Source: Charina bottae (Eukaryota > Chordata > Lepidosauria > Squamata > Charinaidae). Taken from it: 64,000 nt of DNA. Positions within the stretch are counted from its first letter, which is position 1; every line of letters begins with the position of its first letter. The notes under the pieces are model-generated. The model was not told the origin of the DNA. It saw nothing but the letters and a program-made list of their open reading frames with translations, and searched no databases. Below, piece by piece: positions 33,435 to 45,505 of this stretch. The translations under genes were made by a program, and so were the position numbers. Where the stretch lies: the NCBI GenBank assembly GCA_023362775.1, contig JALMGJ010000003.1, positions 181,447,725-181,511,724 on the forward strand, read 5' to 3'.

Positions 33435-33760
33435 TAAGATTGGATTACTGCAATGTACTCTTTTGAACAGCGTCCAGAAACTGCAACTGGTCCAGAAGGC
33501 AGCAGGAGGGCCTGTGGTGCTTCCTATAAGTGCTATATTAGTCTTGTATTGAAGTAGCTGAACTGGTTACTAATTCCTTGTCCATTTCAAATTGCTGAGC
33601 AAACTGTGTAAAGTCAAACATAACAAGGACCTAAATTACTTTCATACAGTCCACCCTGCATGTGTAGGGCTCTTCCTTACAACACATTAATGTGCTCTCC
33701 TCCCATCCTTGAGACTGAATGTTGATATAAAAGTGTTGCTCCCACATCCTATTTCTATCA
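33435..33760 (+). mobile_element. Degenerate L2-like LINE fragment
   Basis: The phrases ggattactgcaatgtac, ccagaaactgcaactggtcc and ctgaactggttac recall the DYCNxL, LQLVQ and LxWLP motifs of the L2/CR1 ORF2 C-terminus. No intact frame remains. Confidence 0.5.
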
Positions 33761-33854
33761 TGTCTCACAAGCACAGCCAGTCAGTGTTGCTGACTTCATA
33801 AAGTGTAAAGCAGGATATGTATATCTAAATACTGTATATCTAAAGTCTCTACAG

Positions 33855-34110
33855 CATAGCTTTCCAAACTGTGTGTTGCAACACTTTAGTGTGTTGCAAC
33901 ACACAGCTTAGTGTGTCGCGAAGCTCTGGCACAGGGGCGCGCGCGGTGGCGGCAGTGTGCATCGTGGCGGCGGCAGCGGCGTGCCATCAGCACTTCCGCG
34001 TTTTAGCGAGGCCACCGCTGCACATGCCGCATGCCCCTGCCGTGCATGCGCGACCCCCCACCCCCGCCGCTGTTAGTGTGTTGCCAATGGTGGCACTTTG
34101 GAAAGCACTG
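33855..34110 (-). mobile_element. hAT-type MITE copy C
   Basis: 256-bp element starting catagctttccaaactgtg and ending gtggcactttggaaagcactg, with perfect 8-bp repeats ctctacag at 33847-33854 and 34111-34118. It is inverted relative to copy A. The GC-rich interior (gcggcggcagcggcg) is unlike that of the other copies. Confidence 0.9.
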
Positions 34111-34167
34111 CTCTACAGTCTAAAGTCTGCCAATCCTCGAAAGAAACATCAGCATCCTCCAGAAAAA

Positions 34168-34270
34168 GTTTATTTTATTTTATTTATTTTCTATCCCGCC
34201 TTTATTATTTTTTATAAATAACTCAAGGCGGCGAACATGCCTAATACTCCTTCCTCCTCCTATTTTCCCT
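34168..34270 (-). mobile_element. SINE tail fragment (- strand)
   Basis: Only the 3' half of the 1697-1957-type SINE: A/T tail, ctatcccgcctttatta, ataactcaaggcgg, ending near ctattttccc. Confidence 0.75.
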
Positions 34271-34384
34271 AGTTCCTTACTAACAAGGCCCTTGCCTTTA
34301 CTAATACAAAATAATACAAGATAAATAATACAAAAAGTTCATTTAAAAGCTAGTCCAGGATTGATGGATCCAGGAAGTTGTAAA

Positions 34385-34880
34385 TGCCATGTTGATACAG
34401 GGTTTGGTTCCCACCTCTTTAAAAAAGACAGTGATCAAACTGCTCCTGAAGAAGCCAAGCCAAGTAAATGAAAACAGTTGCATGCTAGTGGTCAATATTC
34501 CCTTCCTAGGCAAGGTGTTTGTGCAGGTGGTGGCTGATCACTTCCAGATTCTCTTGGATGAAACTGATTTCTAGATTCCTTTCAATCTGGTTTCAGGCCC
34601 AGCTATGGAACAGAAACCACCTTGGTCGCCCTGTGGGATGACCTGTGTCAGGAAAAAGACAGGGAGATAGCAATCCTGTTGGTTCTCCTGGACCTATCAG
34701 TGTCTTTTGAAAACACTGACCATGATATCCTCCTGGACAGACTGTTTGAGTGGGAGGTGAAGGCCCTGTACTATGGTAGTTCCGATCCTATTTCAATGGC
34801 CATTTCCAGAAGGTGATGCTGGGGGATTACTGTTTTGCTTTATGGCAGTTGGGCTGCGGAGTCCCTCAGTTTTAAAATCA
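34385..34880 (+). mobile_element. L2/CR1-group LINE reverse-transcriptase fragment
   Basis: Broken frames read LLKKPSQVN, NIPFLGKV and LVLLDLSVSFE.TDHDILLDRL, which correspond to the fingers and palm of L2/CR1-type reverse transcriptases. A stop at about 34572 and a frameshift before 34622 inactivate it. It ends near a GVPQ-like motif. Confidence 0.8.
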
Positions 34881-36599
34881 TCTAAACTCTCTTCTTTGTT
34901 ACAGTATATGTAGATTTATATTTATGTTTTAAATTTTAAAAAGAGGACATCAAACAATCTTTGCTAGACAGATTCTCTACACCCGATTACCTTCAGAGTT
35001 TTTTTTCTTTGCTTTTGTTTTTGATGACCAAAAATCTGATATAAAAAAGTGGATTTAATGGCTCTCTTTTCCATATCCAGAAGCAACTGAGATTAGAGGT
35101 TTTAAATCTAGGTTAGTATTTAAGCTGATTTTCATCAGTGTTGCTGTGGGCAATTAGAAAAAGGAATTTAAGAGTGAAGGAAAGCAATTATGCACAGCCA
35201 TTTTATTTTTAATGTTAGTATTGTTTTATGCTTATCTCATAAGTAGTCAAAGTGCAGTTGCTCACTTGGTGAATATTTTACCAAGGTATTACTATCTTTT
35301 TTACCACAAGAGATGTGCAAAACTATAATGTGATACATTTCCATGAAAAAGTTTCAAAATCATTACCTCCGAGAAGACTATATATATAAAAGATATATGT
35401 TCATAACTGTTCTGCTGGGGTAAAAAACAACATGGGGAGGCAAGTTTAATATTTTAAAAAGTAGGACATGGGAAAAGTAATAAATACTCTTTGCAGCCAC
35501 ATGAATACTTTCTTCAAACTGCAATTATACTTCAAACAGATGTTCTACTTTTTTAAAGGCTTATCACAGCATTCCCAATTTTCCCATTAGCTATGCTGGC
35601 TAAACATTCTTGAGGTTAAACCTCTGGAAGATACTTTGTTGGGGAAAGCTGCCCTATCAACTCAACATTCACTTAAACTGCACAGTCTAACCTAAAAACT
35701 TCAGAGTCAGATCTGTACTTTTGCTTGAAATGGAACATTACATCAAAAGGCTCTGGATCTGAACCAGACAGCCAGTTCTTCTGTTTTCTTACTGCATATT
35801 CATGAAAATAAAACAATTCATAACATTGAATACAACAACATATAGTATAAAATAATACCATATGCTTCATTTAAATATATACTGTCCAAATTTATTCTAC
35901 AAAAGATCCAGAAAGATTAATACAATTCAACCAAGAAAAACAGTTGCTTTGCTTATAAATATTTTACATGTTCATTCAATTTTACCTTATTTTAAAAAGT
36001 AGACCAAACTAGTTATGATCATATTTTCATGATATGATAATCTTTAAAGAATAAACTAGAAGTGACCCTAAAGTATTCTGTCTGGAATTAACTGATGACA
36101 ACTCTGGTCTCAAATGTGGTTCCAATTGCTATGTGCATTCCTTTGAGATGTCATCAGAAAAGATGTACAGCCCTACTGTGAAACTTTAACAATATATTCT
36201 CATTTCTATGTATGTTTTTGTGTATAACATAGGTCATTGAGGTGCTGTGGCTACAGTTTTCATCACAGCTAAAAATTTTAAATACCTCTTTAAATACATT
36301 GTTAACTCTTCAGTTGTCATCTTTTTTATGAAGCATGTTTTACAAGAAACAGTCATCCAGTTCCTGGATCACGCATAGTTTAATATTGAGTTAGTACTTT
36401 AACTCTCTAAGTGGACTTTTTTTGGAAATCGGGTTTTCCAAAATGGATATTTGCATGTTTATATACATTATGTCATTAGCCATTATGTACAGTCAATGGT
36501 AAGTAAAAAAATGTAATAAAATTATTGATAATAGTTTTTACTGCTGTAAAACTCCAAGATAAGAAAAAGAAATCATTACCAGGAAAGTTGTGATAATAA

Positions 36600-36806
36600 T
36601 TTTATTTATTTATTTATTATTTAAATTTATCCCCGCCCATCTCCCCGAAGAGGGGACTCTGGGCGGTTTACAGCAATAATAATTGTTAGACATAATTATA
36701 ATGGTAAGCATTAGAGAAGCTTGTGGTAACAACAAGAGTCCCCCTTGGGGAAGATGGAACGGTGATATAAATCGAATTATAAATAAATAAACAAACAAAC
36801 AAACAA
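36600..36806. mobile_element. Two LINE 3' tails back to back
   Basis: The left half (36600-36690) is the minus-strand L2/CR1-group tail (ttta repeats, ccgcccatctcc...gactctgggcgg). The right half (about 36732-36806) is the same tail on the plus strand (gagtcccccttgggg, ataaataaacaaac). The simple-repeat tails point outwards. Confidence 0.7.
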
Positions 36807-39005
36807 GTTACTCGAAAACCAAATCTCCCTTACACTGGTGTATTCCACTGCACTGGAGTAACATGATGTAACCAAGTTACTCCATAATGCAAAAGTAAAT
36901 CTCTATACAATGCTAATCTCAGAGCTATGACCAGCAGTACCACTCTCTGTATTCTTGTCAGCTCCTCCCAAGTTCCCTTCTCCCTCCAATAGGTGCCAAA
37001 AGAGGCAATTGGGGAGGCCTCTTTCCCCTAGCTGTAGTACGGAAGTGTGTTCGTCCTGCATGATCCTTCTGATCCTCCTGATCAACAAGCCAACCTGCCA
37101 GCATGCTGGAATGATATTCAGGTTATTGTGAAGGGTACATGTACCACCACTTGAGGAACTATACTCTAAGCTCGTCTCTGCTGTTGACTGCCATCACTCT
37201 GCTCCCCCCACAATCTTTCTTACTTCTGTTTTCTCAGCCATGTTTTTTTCCCCCATTAGCACCAACCTTTTTGGGGCTTTAATTTTAATCACATTTCATG
37301 GCATATATCAAAACTTATTGTAATAATGCAGTGTAATATTGTAGTGCATTATAATCATTGCAGTATTAACTACCAGAGACAAAAGGGAACAACTTGATAG
37401 CAAAGAGGTTGTTTACTCAGGTTGTTGAATATAAATTGATTGGTGGATAGAGAAAATGCTATTAAATATTTTCAGGAATTGCTTCCATCGATTTTTATTC
37501 TCTTCAGTCTTGGATGCTACATTTCAATCAAGGCTTGTAAGGCAAGAATTTATTAATTTGATTCTTATGATGATATGCTTATCCTGAATCATGTATTATT
37601 CTGTTATAGACAGTGCCCCTTTAATTCTAGCTTCTATAACTGGGTTTGTTTCATTGTGACTCATGATCTTCTAAATGGATGCCATCTCCCCCAAAAATGA
37701 AACTGCTGAAACCCAAAGATGCTTGAAGATTATATAAACTAAGTTTGTGCATTGAGGAGGATTGTCCATGTTCGGCTGCTTTATAACATTAATTCCTTTC
37801 AAAAGGAAAGCATTGGAGTTGACATATAATTATTACAATTTTGAGAGAAGAGATACTATATCAGCTGTGGTGGCAGACTAATGTTTAATACATTTTCACA
37901 CATTGTGCCTGAGTTTGCTTCCCCCACTTTCCCTTCTTCCTTCCAGTGGGGGAGGGGGACAGTTGCTGATCAGATGTAAGCCATTCTGAGTAAAAATACT
38001 ATAAAACAAATTAAGTATGTGGCATAAAATGTGAAAAAAGTCAGGCCTTGAAAAATCTTATGAAATGCACTTTGAAATGGCAAATGTTAAAAAGCAATGA
38101 ACTAGCATATATTATTTACTGCTTCTTTTTCACAATCATTATGGACATCTATATATCACACAACTCTGCCTTTACCTTAATCTACTTTTATCTTTCCTGT
38201 AGATACACAATATTTCACTTTTAATAAACTATAAAAACTGAAATTTCCTTTCAGGTGGGTAGGTGCCTGGCCGGCCACTTGGTATATTTTTTTAATCATT
38301 CAGGAAATGGTGCAACATATTCTCCTGCTATCAGACAGATTTTAAAGAGCAGAAACTTTTGAGAGCATGGGCCAATGCTTCCTTGCCACCAAGGAAGATA
38401 GTCTGCCAAGCAGCAATCTCTGCAGGATCTTGCTGTTTTCGTCAAAATGACAAAGCAGTATTGATGCATTCTGCCAGCTAGCTCCAGCCCTTTTGTACAT
38501 GCATGTGACACTGCAACACACCTATGAGAGAGGCAGGGCTTGTGTCATGACACTGCAGTGCTGCTTTCATCATTTTGACCTCCACTTCCTCCTCCAGATG
38601 CCACTACTGCAAAGGAATATATTGGAAAAAAATAACATATTGCATCTTTATTTCTAACTAAAATATTAAAAACATGAAACAAATTTGATCCTAGAAGTCT
38701 GAAACCTTTTTTAAGAAGAAGATGCAAGTTGGAAAGACATGAATTAGAAAAGTGGCAGCATGGATGATAAGCCAGCAAAGGGAAAGTAACAGTTTGCTGG
38801 TCAGACAGGAAGAGGTAACAGTGAGGATAATAAAGCCTAGAAGGCATAACTGACAGACGAGATCAGCAATCCTGATAAGGAATACAAGTGAGAATTAGAT
38901 TTGGCCTGCATGGGATCTGGGCTTAAGTTCTGGGCCAAGCATTTTCAGTTTTAAAAACATACTTCATTTACATGCCTTCGAAATACAACTGAAATGTTCA
39001 CATAC

Positions 39006-39537
39006 CTTGGCATTTTGGAGTGGAGGTTGATAACTGGATGGACGATAATACATCCTCTGAGAAGGATCTGTGTGGATGTCTCCAAGAAACAGTTCTTCTA
39101 CTAAGTGGTCTAAATTATGGTGCAGGTATTGTTTCTCTACTCGAATCAGTTGAAGTTCATGCATAGCAAAATTCAGTGCTTTTGTGCACTCATAGCCATT
39201 CTCTTCTCTCCATAAATCATAGCTTATATTCTGCTCCCAAGGTTTATCTTCTGGTACAAATCCAGGACATGTACGGTTCACCAACTGACTTAGTTTATCA
39301 GCTACTGCCTCATTGTGGCAGATGATCTTAATGTTATGCAATTGATAATCAGCTTCAGTCCCTCCTCGAATAATCCAGGATGCTTGACGAAGGCGGACTT
39401 TACCACGGATAACTAAGGTATAGATTGGGTTTGTACACCGATTGCTTCCATAGTAAAACTGGTAAGCTTTAAATGTATTATTATGGTAGAATCTGTAGGA
39501 TCTTGTGATGAATTCTGGACCTGCTCTAACTTCACAA
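39006..39537 (-). CDS. APCDD1: APCDD1 exon 3
   Basis: 532-nt exon (acceptor tgtttgactacag, donor gtatgt). It completes codon G79 and encodes residues 80-256. It reads [20 protein letters not shown], then [73 protein letters not shown] and [11 protein letters not shown]. This is the main part of the first APCDD1 domain. N-glycosylation sequons lie near residues 98, 166 and 182. It ends in phase 0. The conservation with human APCDD1 fixes orthology; APCDD1L would differ much more. Confidence 0.98.
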
Positions 39538-40639
39538 CTGTAGTCAAACAGGAAAAAAAAACTTCGTTAAGGTATGAAATTATAAATCATCATCTATTTT
39601 TAAAACAGGTACTAGTATTAATATTGTTACTCATGTATGTATAAATAACAACATAATATTCGCAGTATTTTCAATAATGATAATTAGAATACTTGAGCTT
39701 TAACGTTTCCTACATGTAACAGTATTTGCTTTGATTTCTTAACAGAGCACTTCAGGTAGGTGCCTTTCATTTCTCTTGCTACTTGTTACACTGCATTTTG
39801 TTTTCCTATTTTATTTATTGGTTTCTCTTTTTTTTTACATATTAAGAGTTCAGATGCATGGTATGCTCTGTTCCAACTTCTCACGATGCAGATATTTTGT
39901 TTAATGGCAATTCTGTAAAGATGCTTCATCCACATTCTTATAAAAAGGCTAAACCCATCTGCCAAATTTTAGATCAGTAGCATAAATGTATTCTAAAATT
40001 AATATGTTACAAAATAAACTCCAATTATTATATATCAAATAGTTGTATAAAATTATAATTGCAAGAGATGGTGTATGAAATGAACTACCAATTTGTCTAT
40101 TTTTATAAGTAGGAAATAATTTGCTTAAGTAATGGGCTTCTATAGCTTCTACCAGAACTTTTTAGTGACTTGAATGAAGACTGCTGTTTATTGAAGTATT
40201 TGTCCCATAACTTTAATTGTGGCTTTTGTCTGAATAAGGACTGCAGGATTAGGCCTGAAGGGAACTGTATATCTGCAGAATAATCCTAAGAAAATAATTT
40301 AGATCATATGGGCGTATAAATTAAGTATTTACATGTGCTTAGGTTGTCAACTAAAACTCCATAATTTCAATTTGTAAATGAATCTGTTTGTACAAATGTC
40401 ACATGGTAAAGCATGTAGCCATGAATTTATTCACAAAATCCTATAATATTCATGTTCCAACACAAGAGCAGCATATGAATAAGCAAAATATTTTCTGCTA
40501 TGCTGCAGTTTCCAAGTAAGGACGATAGAAAATATTTGAAATGGCTTAAACACAGATTGTGGTCACAAAATTATGCAGTCCAATCACAACAGCCATATGT
40601 TACAATAAGAACTGACTTTGATACTGTACATTACTGAGT

Positions 40640-40858
<219 letters not shown>

Positions 40859-40944
40859 CACTGCTATGATTGAAAGGGGAGGAAAAAATTAATGCACCCA
40901 AATCCTTTAACTGATTGCAAGTTAAATAATTTTAGCCTGTAGTG

Positions 40945-41279
40945 CAGAGCTTTCCAAACTTTTCATGTTGGTGACACACTTTTTAGACATGCATCATTTC
41001 GCGACACACTCTTACAGCAGGGCATCATTTCGCGACACACTTACAGCAGGGCACAAGGCAGGCACTGGGACCTGTGGTTTGGAGGCAGCAAGGCACAAGG
41101 CAGGCACTAGGACCTGCGCGGAATCCTGGCAGGGCAGGTTTGGAGACAGCAAGGCACAAGGCAGGCACTAGGACCTGCACGGAATCCTGGCAGGGTTCCG
41201 AGGCAGCAGCAACCGCGACACACCCAGACACTGCAGCCGACACACTAACGTGTCCCGACACACAGTTTGGAAAGCTCTG
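40945..41279 (+). mobile_element. hAT-type MITE copy D with internal tandem repeats
   Basis: 335-bp element starting cagagctttccaaac and ending gtttggaaagctctg, with perfect 8-bp repeats ctgtagtg at 40937-40944 and 41280-41287. The interior contains roughly 60-bp tandem units (gcacaaggcaggcactagga ... at about 41089 and 41152) and a shorter repeated atcatttcgcgacacac unit. Confidence 0.93.
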
Positions 41280-41325
41280 CTGTAGTGTTTTCCAATACGA
41301 TCATTTTGTCTGCCTAAAATCTTAC

Positions 41326-41503
41326 CCAGTCGAGACCCAATGCCCCTCGATTATGGGCGGCATCTGTACAGTGATCCGAGCGCCATTGTGAAGATGTTTC
41401 AGCATGTGATGACACTGTGATTCCTTGAAAGTTCGCCATGCACTCTTTTCTAATGATTGAGGATGAGTCCTGCTTTCGTGAAGTGCAGAACCTTCTCCCA
41501 GCC
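41326..41503 (-). CDS. APCDD1: APCDD1 exon 2
   Basis: 178-nt exon (acceptor tttgattactcag, donor gtaaga). It completes codon G20, encodes residues 21-78 and ends with two bases of codon 79. It reads [48 protein letters not shown]. It follows the signal peptide and begins the mature extracellular domain. The match to human APCDD1 is close. Confidence 0.98.
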
Positions 41504-42517
41504 CTGAGTAATCAAAGATGAAACATAAACATTCTGGTGAATTTAGATTAATAAAAATACATATATAAAAGATGAGTTCCACTTGCTGGCAATGAGAGAT
41601 ATATACATATATATACCTGCATGGGAATGGAGGCCTCTAGATAGAAAAATGGATTATGACCATTTGCTTGAAATGGAGACGACGATCAGTGAAATTTTAT
41701 AGCGACTACAGAGATATTACTAAAACTTTACTGACTGATGGATTCTAATCCTTGGATCCCACATATAGTAAATTACATGCATGCTATCACTACATTTGGT
41801 GAAATGAAGATGATTCAAAGACAAAGAGTAAACTGAAAAAAATTGTAAGTTTAACCTTGTGCGATGCCCAGCTTCCAAATTTATCAACTTGAGGTTGCCA
41901 AAATCAGCTGAAACCAATTCTAGAAATTCCCTTTTGTCAATAAATGAGTGCAAGTGACACATTTGTTTTTATGTGTGCAAATATCGATACCTGCCAGCAG
42001 CTACAATTCAAAATGCCGGGCTGGAAGGAGTTAATATTGATTAAATTAATGGCTACTAAATAAAATTGTCAGTAAAATAAGTTACCCTTTTTACAAAAGT
42101 AATAAAAGCCCATCTGCAATATTCCAACTATTCTTTCTCATGCATAAACCAATGTCACATGTATAACATACACATACATACATATTTTGTCCTCCCTCCT
42201 GGCAGAAACAGCAAAAAGAAGGAAAAAAAGGAATGGGGATAGGATAAGGGAAGAAAGAAAAACAGAAAGGAAAGGAAAGAGAGGGAGGGCATATCTTTTG
42301 ATGAGGAAAACCACTATATAAATTTTCCACTAGCTATCCCAGTAATCACATTGCAAAAGATGTACAATTACGAGAATTTAATATCTCACTGCCAAGCAGA
42401 TATTTCTTCTTTTAGTTTTACTTTACTCATCCTGAACATCAAAAAGAGAAAGATTTTATAAAATTGTTAATAAATTAGACAGGAAATCATAGGACACAAC
42501 TGAATATTGAAGGCTAA

Positions 42518-42519
<2 letters not shown>

Positions 42520-42577
<58 letters not shown>

Positions 42578-42631
42578 CACTTGCAATCCCCAATGTGCTC
42601 AATAAACATTAACTGAATATATATATATATT

Positions 42632-42684
<53 letters not shown>

Positions 42685-42725
42685 CAGTTAATGTTTATTG
42701 AGCACATTGGGGATTGCAAGTGAAA
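42520..42725. repeat. (TA)n repeats enclosing a perfect 43-bp inverted repeat
   Basis: The arms at 42575-42617 (starts tttcacttgcaatcccc) and 42683-42725 (ends ggattgcaagtgaaa) are perfect reverse complements by my reading. They are separated by about 65 bp of TA repeats, and another TA tract (about 42523-42574) flanks the left arm. This structure could extrude as a cruciform. Confidence 0.9.
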
Positions 42726-42761
42726 GCAATAGTACACATTGGAAATTCCATATTAAAATGA

Positions 42762-42787
42762 GAGCCAGTTTGGCCTAGTAGTTAAGG
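42762..42787 (+). mobile_element. SINE head interrupted by hAT copy E
   Basis: gagccagtttggcctagtag followed by ttaagg is the first 26 bases of the 1697-1957-type SINE. The rest is missing: hAT copies E and F follow, then LINE sequence. Confidence 0.75.
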
Positions 42788-43027
42788 CAGTGCTTTCGAA
42801 AATGCCGCCGTTGGCGACAAACCAACGGTGGCAGCGGCGCGGCGGTGGGGGCGTGCACGGCGGCAGCCTCGTTTTCCGCTAAAACACGGAAGCGCTGATG
42901 GTGCGCTGCTGCCATTGTCGCTGCACACAACACGTGCCCCCGCGCCGCCGCCATGCACGCCCCCGCTGCCGCTTCTGGGTTTTGTCGCGACGCACTAAAG
43001 TGTTGCGACAGAGTTTGGAAAGCTATG
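42788..43027 (+). mobile_element. hAT-type MITE copy E
   Basis: 240-bp element starting cagtgctttcgaaaatgccg and ending gtttggaaagctatg. The flanking 8-mers agttaagg and ggttaaag each differ by one base from ggttaagg, the expected SINE sequence. The interior is GC-rich (gccgccgccatgcacg). Confidence 0.82.
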
Positions 43028-43035
43028 GGTTAAAG

Positions 43036-43200
43036 CAGTGCTTTCCAAACTGCCGCTGTTGGCGACACACCAATGGTGGCAGCGGCGTGTGCATTGGTGG
43101 CATGCATGGCGGCGGCACGGGGGGGTGCGCGGCAGCGGTGTGCACGGCGGCCTCGTGTTTTCTGCTAAAACGCAGAAGCGCTGCTGTCATCGCTGCCGCC
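43036..43200 (+). mobile_element. hAT-type MITE copy F, right end missing
   Basis: Starts cagtgctttccaaactgccg directly after the right 8-mer of copy E. It shares the ttggcgacacaccaa block and a GC-rich interior, but no gtttggaaagc end follows. Sequence passes into a LINE fragment near 43200. Confidence 0.75.
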
Positions 43201-43900
43201 AGGATGGTGTTACAGTGGTTTTCCTCCTCCCTCTGGGGCTGGTTCCAATCAAATATTGGTAGGGGAAGAGGCCCTGCTTTGTGGGGTTGCTCAGAGCTCT
43301 ACTCTCTGCCCACTTTTATTTAATATTTACATGAAGCCTCTAGATGAGGTTGTTCATTGGTATGGGGTTAAGTATCATCAATATGCTGATGATACTCAAT
43401 TGTACATCTTTACCCCTGGCCAACCATGTGATGTCACCTAGGTTCTTTCCCAGTAACGGGGGGCTGTGAGGGTATGGATGAAGAACAGGCTTCAAAACCA
43501 AGTGGCTGTGGGTTTTAGGGCTCCCCAGATCTGAAGACTTTCCACCATTGGTTCTGGATGAGATAGTGCTTCCCCAAACAGAATTGGTACACATTTGGGG
43601 ATCCTCTTGGACTCACAGCTCCTATTTGAACAGCAGGTGGTTGCTGTGGCAAGGAAAACCTTTCAACAAACCTATTTTGTGCGATAATTGCACCATATCC
43701 TGAATCAGGAAGCCTTGTTCATGATCCCTCATGCTTGGTCATCTCCCCTTTGGACTACTGCAGTGCAAACTACAAAGAAGTATCCTGGAAGACCATTTCA
43801 AGATACAATTGGTCTTGGGGGGCTCTTCTCTCAGGCATTGGACTAGAATGTTAGACAAGCCTGTTCTGTAAGGGTTAAGAGAGAGAGTGAGGTTGACCTT
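43200..43900 (+). mobile_element. L2/CR1-group LINE reverse-transcriptase fragment
   Basis: Broken frames read LLFNIYMKPLDEV and YHQYADDTQLYI, containing the reverse-transcriptase ADD catalytic motif. Later text (ggatcctcttggactcacag, ggactactgcagtgcaaac) matches downstream ORF2. Several frameshifts inactivate it. A tail of aatt repeats near 43980-44010 may be its 3' end. Confidence 0.82.
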
Positions 43901-44398
43901 CGATGTCTTTTTTTTAAAATTTATTTTGTTCTCTTTTGTTTATTTTTCATCTGATGATAGCTGCTGTTGGACAGCCATACAAACTGATTGATAAATTAAT
44001 TAATAAATCTTACTTAAACCAGTAAGATGGATGATTGCACAATGTTGGAAAAAACAGTATGGAAATTTCCATATGGAGCTGGTTTATGAAAGTTTCATGG
44101 AGCTTTTAAAGACAGTAATTCATTAGAGCAAAGTTATTAAAGGACAATCAGATGCTCTTCTGAAATCCTGTGCCTATTTTTTCCTTATGTCTGTCAAAAA
44201 ATATTTCAGTATACATCCCTCAAACTACATGTCTCCCTTTGGAAGGGCTTTGTATGAAATGGAACAACACGAAAACTGAACAAAGGTGGAAAGGGATACT
44301 GGAGAATGGCTAACTATTTGTGTTATTTTTTGCTTTGCAATGGCTATATTCTTCTGTTTTCTTGCTTATGTTTAAACCTGTGATCCTGATGCAAACAT

Positions 44399-45083
44399 TT
44401 GTTGTTGTTGTTTATTCGTTCAGTCGTTTCCGACTCTTCGTGACTTCATGGACCAGTCCACGCCAGAGCTTTCTGTCGGCTGTCACCATCCCCAGCTCCC
44501 CAATGGTTGAGTCCGTCACCTCCAGAATACCATCCATCCATCTTGCCCTTGGTCGGCCCCTCTTCCTTTTGCCTTCCATTTTCCCTAGCATCAGCTTCTT
44601 CTCCAGGGTATCCTGTCTTCTCATTATGTGGCCAAAGTACTTCAGTTTTGCCTTTAATATCATTCCCTCAAGTGAGCAGTCTGGCTTGATTTCCTGGAGT
44701 ATGGACTGGTTTGATCTTCTTGCAGTCCAAGGCACTCTCAGAATTTTCCTCCAACACCACAGTTCAAAAGCATCTATCTTCCTTCGCTCAGCCTTCCTTA
44801 TGGTCCAGCTCTCGCAGCCATAGGTTACTACAGGGAATACCATTGCTTTAACTATGCGGATCTTTGTTGTCAGTGTGATGTCTCTGCTCTTAACTATTTT
44901 ATCAAGATTTGCCATTGCTCTCCTCCCAAGAAGTAGACGTCTTCTGATTTCCTGGCTGCAGTCAGCGTCTGCAGTAATCTTTGCGCCTAGAAATACAAAG
45001 TCTGTCACTGCCTCCACTTTTTCTCCCTCTATTTGCCAGTCATCAATCAAGCTCATTGCCATAATCTTGGTTTTTTTGAGGTT
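44399..45083 (-). mobile_element. 5'-truncated BovB LINE (- strand)
   Basis: 685-bp BovB 3' part with perfect 12-bp duplications tgatgcaaacat at 44387-44398 and 45084-45095. The minus strand keeps an uninterrupted frame of about 220 codons (NLKKTKIMAM to EVTKSRKRLNE). This differs from the 29848-33073 copy at about ten residues, so both come from closely related sources. It ends in the gttgttgtt tail. The ATG of the computed frame is in the flanking duplication and is accidental. Confidence 0.95.
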
Positions 45084-45121
45084 TGATGCAAACATACTCT
45101 AGGAAAAAAGATTCAAAAAGG

Positions 45122-45245
45122 GGAGGAGCTATAGCTCAGTGATAGAGCACATGGTTTGTACATAAAAGGTCTTAAATTCAACCCCTAGTAGGACTAAACT
45201 CTGACCTGAAAAGAAGGGCTGTTGTCAGTCAGGGTTGATATTCCT
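45122..45245 (+). mobile_element. tRNA-derived SINE, agctcagtgatagagcac type, truncated
   Basis: ctatagctcagtgatagagc (A-box) and aaattcaacccctagtagg (B-box-like) match a common reptilian tRNA-related SINE. Only the head and part of the body (ctgttgtcagtcagg) remain. Confidence 0.7.
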
Positions 45246-45264
45246 AAACTTAGATTATTACTAA

Positions 45265-45505
45265 GACCCAGTTTGGTGTAGTAGTCAAGGTGCTGGCCTA
45301 GAAACCAGGAGACTGTGAATTGTAGGCCTCCCTTCGGCATGAAAGCCAACTCGGTGACTTTGGGCAAGTCACTCTGTCTCAGCCCAGCCTATCTCACAGG
45401 GTTGTTGTTGTGGGGAAATAGGATGCAGGAGTATTAAGTATGTTCAATGCCTTGAGTGTATGTATGTATGTATGTATGAAAAGTCTAATAGTAATAATAA
45501 TAATA
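45265..45505 (+). mobile_element. tRNA-derived SINE with tatg and aat repeats at its end
   Basis: cccagtttggtgtagtag head, gccttgagtgt near the tail, then tatg repeats (45460-45477) and aat repeats (45488-45503). Same family as 1697-1957 but more diverged. Confidence 0.8.

Larger units (their letters stand above)
26003..39005 (-). other. APCDD1: APCDD1 intron 3
   Basis: 13-kb intron. It holds hAT copy B, a near-intact BovB nested in an old LINE tail, L2-like LINE fragments, hAT copy C, a SINE tail and a pair of LINE tails at 36600-36806. The stretches 26003-28940, 29050-29700, 34900-36600 and 36807-39005 show no gene. A faint old repeat is present near 28266-28375. Confidence 0.85.

Noticed and set aside
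45122..45200. Functional tRNA gene
   Set aside because: A and B boxes are present but no cloverleaf or terminator; the sequence continues into SINE body.
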